Shown: piece by piece, positions 48,512 to 55,960 of the stretch
Position numbering within the stretch: position 1 is the first letter of the stretch
Layout: each line of letters opens with the position of its first letter
From: Acidaminococcus massiliensis
GTDB taxonomy: Bacteria; Bacillota; Negativicutes; Acidaminococcales; Acidaminococcaceae
DNA length: 64,000 bases
NCBI RefSeq assembly: GCF_900095825.1
Contig: NZ_LT608315.1
Span: 753,465 to 817,464 of the forward strand
Direction of reading: 5' to 3'
The notes under the pieces: generated by a model
Told to the model about the DNA's origin: nothing
What the model saw: only the letters and a program-made list of their open reading frames with translations
The model's database searches: none
Position numbers and translations under genes: made by a program

Positions 48512-49294
48512 ATGAAAAGGCTGTTGCTGTTCCTGCTGCTGTTCTTTCAGATGGCCTTTACGCCGCTCCAAGCTGGTGCGGCGGCCAAGGTCCCGCCTCG
48601 GCCCACTTCCAGCATCTATGTCCAGGATCAGGCAGGTGTCCTGTCTCGGAGCACCCGGGATACCATCAGTGCTTACAGTACGGCCCTGGCCCGGAAGACC
48701 AAGGCACAGATCGTGGTGCTGACGGTGCCCAGTCTGCAGGGACAGGCACTGGAAGACTATTCTCTGACAGTACTCCGTCAATGGGGGATCGGGGACAAAG
48801 AAAAAAACAACGGGGTCCTGCTGCTGGTAGCGGTCCAGGACCGGAAAAGCCGGATCGAAGTAGGATACGGATTGGAAGGCGCTCTGCCCGACGGCTTGAC
48901 GGGACGGATCCAGGACCAAGCCATGCTGCCCTATTTCCGTCAGGGGGACTATGACCGGGGCATCCTCAATGCCTATTCGGCCCTTCTCCAGACGGTGCTG
49001 AAGGATTACAACCTCACTCCCCAGGACCTGCAGGTGGAAAAGACCCTGCCGGCCAAGCAGGGGAGCAGTGTAACTGTATCGCCCCTTATGGCAGGGGCCG
49101 GGCTCCTGGGGATCTTGATCCTGCTTTTGGTAGATCGGATCCTTTTCGGAGGCGCTCTGTTCCGTTTCCTCTTCTATCTGTTCTTCTTCCGGGGCGGTGG
49201 CCGCGGAGGCGGCGGCTTCGGAGGAGGAGGCTTTGGAGGCGGCAGTTACGGGGGTGGTTCCGGAGGAGGAGGGGGCTCCAGCAGGAGCTGGTAA
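48512..49294 (+). CDS. TPM-domain (YgcG-like) envelope protein
   Basis: A 260-residue protein with a signal peptide (about 1-23). The TPM domain (about 40-165) has YVQDQAGVLSR, KAQIVVLTVPSL and EVGYGLEGALPDGLTGRI. A membrane segment follows at about 190-225, then a Gly/Ser-rich tail to the end (FGGGGFGGGSYGGGSGGGG type). This build matches YgcG proteins, which pair with LemA. AAGGAGG precedes the ATG. The tail stays inside or at the surface; function unknown. Confidence 0.9.
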   Translation: MKRLLLFLLLFFQMAFTPLQAGAAAKVPPRPTSSIYVQDQAGVLSRSTRDTISAYSTALARKTKAQIVVLTVPSLQGQALEDYSLTVLRQWGIGDKEKNNGVLLLVAVQDRKSRIEVGYGLEGALPDGLTGRIQDQAMLPYFRQGDYDRGILNAYSALLQTVLKDYNLTPQDLQVEKTLPAKQGSSVTVSPLMAGAGLLGILILLLVDRILFGGALFRFLFYLFFFRGGGRGGGGFGGGGFGGGSYGGGSGGGGGSSRSW

Positions 49295-49296
49295 AG

Positions 49297-49317
49297 GCGG
49301 GTGAAAATTCACCCCCG
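49297..49317 (+). terminator. short hairpin after the TPM gene
   Basis: GGGTGAAAATTCACCC without T-tract, a short relative of the hairpins at 7301 and 35559 and adjacent to the same type of repeat element. Confidence 0.45.
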
Positions 49318-49453
49318 GTCGCGAGTCGTAAGTCGCAGGCTTGTTGGTACAGCCCGAAGATCTGCTTTCCAGATTTCATTCGATTTTCTCTTGTCATTTA
49401 TAGAAAAAAACAAACGGTTTGAACGTCCAGGCTCGCGACCCGAGACCCGCGAC
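49318..49453. repeat. inverted heptamer-repeat element
   Basis: Left arm from 49318: GTCGCGA, GTCGTAA, GTCGCAG in register. Right arm 49433-49453: TCGCGAC, CCGAGAC, CCGCGAC, the inverse. About 90 unrelated bases lie between. Same layout as at 7327. Confidence 0.65.
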
Positions 49454-49487
49454 AAAAAAACGGCTGCTATCAGGCAGCCGTTTTTTT
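49454..49487. terminator. terminator between the repeat element and hydG
   Basis: CGGCTGC / GCAGCCG stem, A7 before and T7 after; works on both strands, mainly to end hydG. Confidence 0.85.
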
Positions 49488-49491
49488 ACTG

Positions 49492-50913
49492 TCAGAACCG
49501 AAAATCCCGCTCTCCTCCATCGATCTTCTGGAGATAGGTCTCACAGGTGGTGCGGACTTTTGGATTGGGAATATTGTCCAGCTCCCGCCGGATGGCTTCC
49601 ATACCTTTCTGCCGGGTTTCCGGGGAAGCGTAGTCGTCCAGGTATTCCCGGAGGGTCAGAAGGGCATTGGGCTGGCAGCAGTTGGAGATTTCTCCCGTCT
49701 TGGCCAAGCTCATGAACCGGTCCCCGGTGCGGCCGGCCCGGTAGCAGGCAGTGCAGAAGCTGGGGATGTATCCGTCGGTGAGGAGCCAATTGATCACCTG
49801 ATCCAGGGTCCGGTTGTCGTTCACCTCAAATTGGGCAGAATCTTCCTCTTCCTCTTCGGCATATCCTCCCACGCTGGTCCGGGAAGCCCCGCTGATCTGG
49901 GAAACGCCCACTTCCAGTACAGCCTTTCGGGTGGCAGCGGATTCCCGGGTAGAGATGATGATGCCCGTATAGGGAACGGTGATCCGCAGGATGGCTACGA
50001 TTTTCTTGAACATGGCATCAGAAATGGCATTGGGGAAAGACTGGACGGAAATGTCATCAGCTGGACGGATCCGGGGCACGCTGATGGTGTGGGGTCCTAC
50101 TCCGAACATGGCTTCTAAATGTTCCTTGTGCATCAGGAGACCGGCAAAGTCATACCGGTACATGTTCAGACCGAACAGTACTCCTACCCCCACGTCGTCG
50201 ATACCGCCCTCCATGGCCCGGTCCATGGCTTCCGTATGGTAGGCATAGTCGTGTTTGGGACCGGTGGGATGAAGTTTTTCATAATTTTCTTTATGATAGG
50301 TTTCCTGGAATAGGATGTAGGTGCCGATGCCGGCTTCCTTCAGCTTCCGGTAATTTTCCACAGTGGTGGCGGCGATATTCACATTTACCCGGCGGATGGC
50401 ACCGTTTTTGTGTTTGATGCTGTAGATGGTGTGGATGCATTCCAGGATGTATTCAATGGGATTGTTCACCGGGTCTTCCCCGGCTTCCAGGGCCAGCCGT
50501 TTGTGGCCCATATCCTGGAGGGCGATGACTTCTCTGCGGATTTCGTCCTGGGTGAGCTTTTTCCGGGCAATGTGTTTGTTCTTCATGTGGTAGGGACAGT
50601 ACACACACCCGTTGACGCAGTAATTGGACAGATACAGAGGAGCAAAGAGCACAATCCGCTGGCCATAGATCTTGTCCTTGATTTCCCGGGCCAGGCCGTA
50701 GATCCCTTCCAGGATGGAGGGGTCTTCACAGGCCAGGAGCACGGAAGCTTCCCGATGGGTGAGACCTTTCAAGGTACGGGCCTTTTCCAGAAGGCTCCGG
50801 CAGTAGTCCAAGTCATGGCTGCGTTCGTCTGCAAAGGCCAGGGTGTCCAGGATTTCCTGGTGGTTGATGAATTCATCCGCTTTCGGAGATGCAGGATTGT
50901 ACGGTATGGTCAT
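49492..50913 (-). CDS. hydG: [FeFe]-hydrogenase H-cluster maturase HydG
   Basis: Radical SAM tyrosine lyase that makes the CO and CN ligands of the H-cluster. 473 residues: radical SAM motif CVNGCVYCPYH near 99-109, ALEAGEDP as the GGE-like region, and a C-terminal auxiliary cluster site with FCTACYRAGRTGDRF and NCCQPNAL. These separate HydG from ThiH. AGGGGAGG precedes the ATG at 50913. HydE and HydF are not in this window. The mRNA leader has competing stems (next entry). Confidence 0.95.
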   Translation of the reverse strand: MTIPYNPASPKADEFINHQEILDTLAFADERSHDLDYCRSLLEKARTLKGLTHREASVLLACEDPSILEGIYGLAREIKDKIYGQRIVLFAPLYLSNYCVNGCVYCPYHMKNKHIARKKLTQDEIRREVIALQDMGHKRLALEAGEDPVNNPIEYILECIHTIYSIKHKNGAIRRVNVNIAATTVENYRKLKEAGIGTYILFQETYHKENYEKLHPTGPKHDYAYHTEAMDRAMEGGIDDVGVGVLFGLNMYRYDFAGLLMHKEHLEAMFGVGPHTISVPRIRPADDISVQSFPNAISDAMFKKIVAILRITVPYTGIIISTRESAATRKAVLEVGVSQISGASRTSVGGYAEEEEEDSAQFEVNDNRTLDQVINWLLTDGYIPSFCTACYRAGRTGDRFMSLAKTGEISNCCQPNALLTLREYLDDYASPETRQKGMEAIRRELDNIPNPKVRTTCETYLQKIDGGERDFRF

Positions 50914-50942
50914 TTTTTCCTCCCCTTCGCTCCCTCTGAAAT

Positions 50943-51040
50943 AGAAAAAGGAGCCCGGCCTGAAAAAGGCCGCAGCTCCCCTGTGATTCGTTCCTGTACT
51001 GCCTTAGTACTCGGTTCACCTTGTACGCAGGGAGCAGATT
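50943..51040 (-). promoter_or_regulatory. hydG leader: candidate attenuator or riboswitch
   Basis: Reading the minus strand from about 51040. GCTCCCTG (about 51035-51028) can pair with CAGGGGAGC (50983-50975) to enclose 44 bases. GGAGC-TG-CGGCC (from 50979) can instead pair with GGCCG-G-GCTCC and be followed by TTTTTC (to 50943), an intrinsic terminator before hydG. The two stems share GGGGAGC, so they exclude each other. Inside the first stem, GTAC-AA-GG-TGAA-CC-GA-GTAC forms a small hairpin. I do not recognise a known class. Confidence 0.55.
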
Positions 51041-51046
51041 ATGGAT

Positions 51047-51075
51047 ATTGTAACGTGTGAAACAGAAAAAAGCAA
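51047..51075 (-). promoter_or_regulatory. hydG promoter
   Basis: Minus strand: TTGCTT (51075-51070) and TACAAT (51052-51047), spacer 17. Start expected near 51040, which places the competing stems in the mRNA leader. Confidence 0.65.
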
Positions 51076-51132
51076 GAAAAAAGAAAGCGTGCAGAGGGCA
51101 CAGAGCGCGGAACCATAGGGGAGTTTCCAGGC

Positions 51133-51149
51133 TTTTGCCTTTGGCAAAA
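51133..51149. other. small hairpin in the hydG upstream gap
   Basis: TTTTGCC-TTT-GGCAAAA is a perfect stem. The 51,080-51,190 stretch has no convincing gene; a 72-codon minus frame through it has no ribosome site of note. Confidence 0.35.
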
Positions 51150-51189
51150 TGCCGCCAGAGGCGCCTGCTTCACACAAAACGAAGGTCAT

Positions 51190-51227
51190 AAAAATAATCC
51201 CAGGAGCCAGCTTACCGCTCCTGGGAT
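51190..51227 (-). terminator. terminator of the secreted protein gene at 51351
   Basis: ATCCCAGGAGC / GCTCCTGGGAT with loop of 9; on the minus strand it is followed by a T-rich TATTTTTATG. Confidence 0.8.
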
Positions 51228-51266
51228 CAGCCATATTCAGTTGTACAGGTTTCTTCCGAACTCAAT

Positions 51267-51341
51267 TGTATTTTGGACTCACCTCAAAAACTGCTTTCTT
51301 TCGTTACATCACGATCCTGTATTTTGGACTCACCCCAAAAA
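51267..51341. repeat. two 24-base direct repeats
   Basis: The 24-base unit at 51267-51290 recurs at 51318-51341 with one change; TTTTGGACTCACC is its core. The spacer is 27 bases. They lie in the 3' region of the gene at 51351, before its terminator. Confidence 0.6.
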
Positions 51342-51350
51342 TCAATTGAC

Positions 51351-51878
51351 TTACTTGAATTTCAATTCCTGATAACCGATCAACGCAGTTGCCGGGTTCA
51401 AAAGTGCGGTCCCGGTGAGGGTCGCAGTTTCGAAAGTGGCTTTGTAAATCACAAACGGTGTACCGCTTTTATCGTCTGTATATTTCGTGACCACAATGTT
51501 TTTGGCATCCGGATAGTCTGCCAATATGGTTCCTTTTACATCAGCTTCCGTTTTGCTCACCGTAACGGATCCGGGATAATTGGACGTCTTGATGACGGCA
51601 CTCTGTACTTTGCTGGTGGACCGATCTACAACGATCTCGTACCGCTGCAGGGTATCGGGAACCAGGTACTCCAGATCAAATTTTGCATCATCCGTCTTTG
51701 CGCTTGTCAGCACCGCTTCAGGCGGTACGACCTTCGCTGCAGCATCAATTGCAGCCTGTTTGCTGGCAATGGTATCTTTCACGGCTGGTGCAGCCATTGC
51801 GGGAACAACCGTACCAAAAGAGGAAGCAACAACCACTCCGGCAACGATTGCTTTCGCGATCTTCTTATTTAGGCCCAT
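51351..51878 (-). CDS. secreted PepSY-like protein
   Basis: A 175-residue protein with a signal peptide (about 1-28, ending AMAAP). The mature part has a short alpha-beta layout twice: DTIASKQAAIDAAAKV with FDLEYLVPDTLQRYEIVVD, then VSKTEADVKGTILADYP with IVVTKYTD and FVIYKATFE. This is PepSY-like, a fold that may bind or inhibit proteases, but the match is not firm. I chose the ATG at 51878, which follows AGGAGGGG. Confidence 0.7.
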   Translation of the reverse strand: MGLNKKIAKAIVAGVVVASSFGTVVPAMAAPAVKDTIASKQAAIDAAAKVVPPEAVLTSAKTDDAKFDLEYLVPDTLQRYEIVVDRSTSKVQSAVIKTSNYPGSVTVSKTEADVKGTILADYPDAKNIVVTKYTDDKSGTPFVIYKATFETATLTGTALLNPATALIGYQELKFK

Positions 51879-52040
51879 TGGAAACCCCTCCTGTCTTACG
51901 GAAAACCCAATCATTCCCTGTCTTTGATTGAATTCCCTTTCTTGGCTCTATCATAGCATTTTTCTGGAAATATGCAAGAAAAATCAGAAAGCGAAAGAAA
52001 ACTTTACATTTTCTGTTTCAAATGGTGCGGCAGAAAAAAA

Positions 52041-52067
52041 GAAGCTGTTGCATCTGCAACAGCTTCT
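52041..52067 (-). terminator. terminator after the tRNA gene
   Basis: GAAGCTGTTGC / GCAACAGCTTC with loop AGAT, then T7 on the minus strand. Variant of the CTGCTGCAC set. Confidence 0.85.
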
Positions 52068-52078
52068 GTACATTTTAT

Positions 52079-52160
<82 letters not shown>

Positions 52161-52368
52161 CGAACAGTTATTATTATACGGAATCCAGGATGGAATGTCA
52201 AGCCGTTTTTGAAAAAAGTCAGCAGATGCGGCAGAATTTCCGGAAGGAAGGAGCAGGGAGGCTAGGCATTTTCCCACTTATATTATATAATAAGATATTA
52301 CAAAATTTTAGCCTATAACCGCATGAAATAAGGGAATTAATGACATGACGACAAAAATACGACAAAAA

Positions 52369-53439
52369 TTAAAAGAGACGCTGGACAGTTTTGGCCGCTC
52401 GGTCCCGTACATCTTGAGTGTAGTCCAGATAGGTAGCAGATACTGTTTGAATCGTATCACCTAGAACACCAGCAACCAAATTTACATCACCTGTTTCAGA
52501 TAGCAGCAGCGTAGCAAAGGTATGGCGCAAACTATGGAAAGTACGACCTGGAAAATGCTTTCTAATGTATTCACCAGCCAGGGTAGCAATGTAGAGAGAG
52601 GAGAGCCCGCCAAAAACTCTACCGTCAAGCGGCAGAGGCCGAAAGTCATGCCATACTTTTAACTCGTGGAGCAGACTTGCTGAGACAGGGAGCGTTCGAT
52701 AGCTGTTTCTAGTCTTACAGGGCTTAAACCCTTGCACCCCATGAGCTACGGAACCCCATTGCTTATTAATGGTAATGGTCTGCTTGTTGAAGTCGATGTT
52801 GTCCCAAGTAATCCCCAGAGCTTCGCCACATCGCATTCCTGTAGTAGCTGCTATCAGAATTAGCAGGTATACGTCCGCACGATAGTCTTTGACTCCTTCA
52901 ATCAGCTGGTGCAGTTCTTTACGGCTCAGTGCTCGGAGAGGCTTTTTTTCTTTAAACCGGATCCTAGATACAGGCCGGGCCGGATTTGATGGGATGATTT
53001 TATAAATCTTCATAGCATGTTCCAGAATGGTTTTGAGAGCAGCCAGGGAAAGATTCTTAGTGGCTGTAGATAAGTCAATCTGTTGGAAAGCGTTGACAAT
53101 AGCCGCTGTGGATAGTTTTACCAAGGGGATATCCAGTATAGAAGTAAAATTCTCTAAACCTGCCTTGTAAGTCCAGAGCGTGCTGAAAGTTAGCTCCTGG
53201 CTTTTATCCCTTTCGTAGATCGCCCAGAATTTTCTAAGAGTGATTCCCCTTAGAGTCGGATCTAGATCAAAGCCTACTTCTTTTCTGGCTAGCCTTAGTA
53301 ATTCATCCTGGTGCTTTTTAGCCTCTCTTTGTGTCTTAAAGCCCTGCTTGGTTTTCTGTTTCCACCTGTTTCCAATTTTGTAGGACAGGACTAGGCAGAT
53401 ACTACCGTTTCTTTCACGGTAACTGAAACTATATTCCAT
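52369..53439 (-). CDS. int: tyrosine-type site-specific integrase
   Basis: A 356-residue phage integrase. The N-terminal AP2-like arm-binding part (about 1-60) has KTKQGFKTQREAKKHQDEL, a SAM-like core-binding domain follows (about 65-155), then the catalytic domain with Arg in TGMRCGEALGI, HSLRHTFATLL (His-x-x-Arg) and the late ATYLDYT (Tyr nucleophile). It inserts and removes the element at the adjacent tRNA-Arg. The start ATG at 53439 is preceded by AGGAGG. Confidence 0.96.
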   Translation of the reverse strand: MEYSFSYRERNGSICLVLSYKIGNRWKQKTKQGFKTQREAKKHQDELLRLARKEVGFDLDPTLRGITLRKFWAIYERDKSQELTFSTLWTYKAGLENFTSILDIPLVKLSTAAIVNAFQQIDLSTATKNLSLAALKTILEHAMKIYKIIPSNPARPVSRIRFKEKKPLRALSRKELHQLIEGVKDYRADVYLLILIAATTGMRCGEALGITWDNIDFNKQTITINKQWGSVAHGVQGFKPCKTRNSYRTLPVSASLLHELKVWHDFRPLPLDGRVFGGLSSLYIATLAGEYIRKHFPGRTFHSLRHTFATLLLSETGDVNLVAGVLGDTIQTVSATYLDYTQDVRDRAAKTVQRLF

Positions 53440-53515
53440 AAGAATAGCCTCCTTCTAGCAAACAGTAAACTATATACAAAAAAAGAAAAATATTTTCAGA
53501 GCCTGTCTGATTTGT

Positions 53516-53521
53516 TATAAT
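53516..53521 (+). promoter_or_regulatory. -10 box for the gene at 53553
   Basis: TATAAT at 53516-53521; TTTTCA at 53493-53498 is a weak -35 with 17-base spacing. It sits back to back with the integrase start. Confidence 0.5.
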
Positions 53522-53552
53522 AAAAGCAAATGGGCCAATACAGAGAAAGGGG

Positions 53553-54488
53553 ATGGCACTAGTGAGTGAAATCAAAAAAGCCAGAATCGCTTACTCTGGG
53601 AAAGCTTTGGATGATGGAACCATGCCTGTACGGGACCTAGCCCCGGCTCTGTTAGCTTTTTCGGAATTGGTTGAAAATGCTTATAAGGCCATAGGTGGAG
53701 AAAGACAAATCAAGGTCTTACTGAACCAGGACAGTTTGAATAAGGGCTCATTTGATATCACTTTTCTATTGAACCTTGACTTTGCAGAGCAGCTGAAAAT
53801 GTTTGTCTCTGGGGCTCAAGCTAATGGGCTGAGTGATTTAATGACTGTTTTGGGATGGGGGCCAACCCTCACGGCTGTTGGCGGGGGAATCTTTGCCCTA
53901 GTGAAGAAGATTGGCGCACGGAAAATCAAGAAGATTGATTCTAAAGAGAACCGCGTGGAAATGATGTTGGATGATGGGGAAACCATTCTGACGACCCCCA
54001 ATACGTTGAAGGTCTTTATGAACGTAGATTGCAGGCTGAGTATAGAGAAAATTGTTGATCCGCTAAAACAATCGGGAATTGACTCATTTTCTTTACGAGA
54101 TCCAAATAGGCCAGACGCCAAAGCCCCATTAGTTGACATTAATAAGATGGAAGTAGATATTTTTAAAGCCCCACCAGCAGAAGAAGAAGCTGATATGGAC
54201 CAGAAAACTTCAGAAATGGAAATGCTGGCGCGGATTATTACAGTCAATTTTGAACTAGGGAAATGGCGTCTTTCCGATGGAAATAATACTTTTTGGGCAT
54301 CTATTGAAGACGACGACTTTTTAAAACAAGTGGAACGGCGGGATTTAGCTTTCCGAAAGGGTGACACTTTACGGATCAAGTATTATATCCACCAGACAAT
54401 CCGAAATGGTAAACTGGCTACTGAATATGTTGTTACCCATGTGATTGAGTTGAGAGAGGCACCACGGCAAATTAAGCTTAACTTTTGA
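53553..54488 (+). CDS. unknown prophage protein with one hydrophobic segment
   Basis: A 311-residue protein I do not recognise by name. It has AYSGKALDDGTMPVRDLAPALLAFSELVE at the start (helical), an LLNQDSLNKGSFDITFLLNL strand region, one hydrophobic segment near 96-116 (LGWGPTLTAVGGGIFALVKK), then an acidic middle (about 205-220) and a beta-rich end. GTG 53562 is an alternative start with better spacing from AAGGGG. It lies alone between int and a small RNA, a typical place for accessory (moron) genes that act on the host or rival phages. Any such role is inference. Confidence 0.7.
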   Translation: MALVSEIKKARIAYSGKALDDGTMPVRDLAPALLAFSELVENAYKAIGGERQIKVLLNQDSLNKGSFDITFLLNLDFAEQLKMFVSGAQANGLSDLMTVLGWGPTLTAVGGGIFALVKKIGARKIKKIDSKENRVEMMLDDGETILTTPNTLKVFMNVDCRLSIEKIVDPLKQSGIDSFSLRDPNRPDAKAPLVDINKMEVDIFKAPPAEEEADMDQKTSEMEMLARIITVNFELGKWRLSDGNNTFWASIEDDDFLKQVERRDLAFRKGDTLRIKYYIHQTIRNGKLATEYVVTHVIELREAPRQIKLNF

Positions 54489-54532
54489 TTTTCTTCATTA
54501 TTTTTCTGATGGATAAAAAAGAATTTCCGTGA

Positions 54533-54624
54533 TATACTTGCTTTGTAAGTTTCCTTTGGACAGGTAGACTTACAATCTTTCTCCCCCTGCCAGTTACCGC
54601 AGTGCTGGCAGGGTCCTTTGTTTT
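54533..54624 (+). ncRNA. candidate small RNA with own promoter and terminator
   Basis: Extended -10 TGA-TATACT at 54530-54538, then TTGTAAGT (54543-54550) pairing with ACTTACAA (54568-54575), a C/T-rich single-stranded part (TCTTTCTCC), and a terminator CCCTGCCAG (54585-54593) / CTGGCAGGG (54605-54613) with TCCTTTGTTTT. Transcript about 75-80 bases. No open frame with a ribosome site fits inside. Confidence 0.55.
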
Positions 54625-54725
54625 AAAAATCTTGCCCAGGTTGAACTGAAGTCTGTAAACTCGTCTAGTTTTCTGTTTGCAGTCCAGTTCCTATAGCAGT
54701 AAAAGAAATTGTATGATAAAATAAA

Positions 54726-54800
54726 AACGTAATCTCTCTTTCCGGCCTGAGATTACGTTTTCCCTGTTGGTAGCCGCGTATCCTACCAACAGGGATTTTT
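54726..54800. terminator. two adjacent hairpins between small RNA and the minus-strand genes
   Basis: CGTAATCTC / GAGATTACG (54727-54757) with TTTT after it, and CCCTGTTGGTAG / CTACCAACAGGG (about 54763-54794) with TTTTT after it. On the minus strand the first is also followed by a T-run, so it can end the gene at 54849. 54,625-54,725 holds nothing else I can name. Confidence 0.75.
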
Positions 54801-54848
54801 GCGTCCTATTCCTTCTTTTCACCATGGAATTCTACACCTAGCATATCT

Positions 54849-55070
54849 TTATAAATATCTCCAACCAGACAAATCTTCAGGGGCCTCTTCAATGCCCTTT
54901 AACTTGTCCCAACCATTATGGCCAGTGGTGTGCATGTAAACATCGATGGCTGCTTCTTCAGGAGATATATAAGCGCTGTACATACCTCTATCTATCTCTA
55001 GCCAAAAGTTGCCTCTAAATGGAAAAATCCTAAAAACACCTACACTAGATTTAAAGTAATAAGCATGCAT
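54849..55070 (-). CDS. small unknown phage protein
   Basis: A 73-residue protein with no recognised motif. FRIFPFRGNFWLEIDRGMYS is aromatic- and beta-rich, followed by a helical EEAAIDVYMHTTGHNGWDKL. GAGGAGG lies eight bases before the ATG at 55070, so it is well supported as a gene. It is downstream of the NYN gene on the same strand. Confidence 0.6.
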   Translation of the reverse strand: MHAYYFKSSVGVFRIFPFRGNFWLEIDRGMYSAYISPEEAAIDVYMHTTGHNGWDKLKGIEEAPEDLSGWRYL

Positions 55071-55108
55071 TGGAATATCCTCCTCTTTAGATTGAGACTA
55101 GCAGTATG

Positions 55109-55796
55109 TTAGTAACTCGATTCTAACTTTTTCTTGTTACAAGGTTTGGGGAAAGTGGACCGTAGGCCATCAATATGCTCATAGAGATCTTCTTTTATAG
55201 GGGCCCACATAGGATCAAGAATAAAATCAATGCCTTCACGGCGAGCAAATTTGGCAGCTGGGACAAAATCGCTATCCCCTGAAATAAGAACAATTTGGGT
55301 AACCTGTTTTTTTTAAAGCTAAAGAAGTAATATCAATTCCAATACGCATATCTACTCCTTTTTGCTTGACATCCATGGAAAAATCTTCTTCCTTCAAGTC
55401 GTGCCATTTTAATCGACCAGAACACAACTTCTTGATTTTATCATAGTTTATTCTCCAAGTGACATTTATGTCATCAATCCTGCCAAGACGTAAAGCCATT
55501 TTTCTTTTTTTTCGCAGCTCATCATGAAATTGAAGCCTCCAAATACTCCTTTCAGATTTAGCCATATCAATCTGTTGTTGATGGTATGGATGGAATACCT
55601 TGTTTTGAAGTGGAGGGCAATCATAAAAGAAAATACGATATAATTTATTCCGTTCGCCCTTTCGGTCTCTAGCAAGGTGTTTTTCGGAATACGAGCAGAG
55701 TTTGCTAGCCAGTTCATCTGGTGTTAATTTTCCGAAGATATGTAAGGCTCTTTTAATGAAAAAAGCACCATCAACTAAAATCGCTACATTTTCCAT
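55109..55796 (-). pseudogene. NYN-domain (PIN-like) nuclease gene with frameshift at an A8 run
   Basis: The frame from the ATG at 55796 gives MENVAILVDGAFFIKRAL with the first acidic NYN residue, through GVDMRIGIDITSLALKK, then stops at 55272 after YPNCSYFRG. Removing one A from the A8 run at about 55308-55315 restores QVTQIVLISGDSDFVPAAK, the typical SGDSDF motif of NYN/LabA-like RNases, and runs to TAA 55111-55109. The full product would be about 228 residues. So the copy is either inactive, a sequencing error, or slippage-controlled. A structured RNA with terminator lies directly upstream (55817-55911). Confidence 0.75.
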
Positions 55797-55816
55797 TACT
55801 AATCATCCTTTCCTGG

Positions 55817-55911
55817 TAAAACAAAAATCCTTGGGGTCGGCCGACTCTGGATAAATAGAGTGGCTTACTGCCAAGGATTAGACAACCATATGCAACATCA
55901 AATTCGATGTA
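55817..55911 (-). ncRNA. structured RNA and terminator upstream of the NYN gene
   Basis: Minus strand. AATCCTTGG (55879-55871) pairs with CCAAGGATT (55834-55826) and is followed by TTTGTTTT. Inside are GGC-AGTAA-GCC and ACTCT / AGAGT hairpins. Near the 5' end ACATC-GAATTT-GATGT forms a third stem. The transcript would be about 95 bases if it stops at the T-run, 20 bases before the NYN start. Confidence 0.6.
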
Positions 55912-55916
55912 CTTTA

Positions 55917-55945
55917 ATAGTAAAGCATCCTGGCAACTTTGTCAA
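55917..55945 (-). promoter_or_regulatory. promoter of the NYN leader RNA
   Basis: Minus strand: TTGACA (55945-55940) and TACTAT (55922-55917), spacer 17. Near consensus. Confidence 0.75.
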
Positions 55946-55960
55946 TACTTTTTCTTTGTA

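Noticed and set aside
51001-51030. T-box motif in the hydG leader
   Set aside because: AAGGTGAACC resembles part of the T-box sequence, but the leader is far too short for a stem I specifier, and the motif is not placed before the terminator as in T-boxes.
51016-51234. 72-aa minus-strand frame between hydG and the PepSY-like gene
   Set aside because: It covers the hydG promoter, leader start and a terminator hairpin, and has no ribosome site.
51267-51341. Mini CRISPR array
   Set aside because: Only two repeats, no cas genes, and repeat and spacer sizes alone are not enough.
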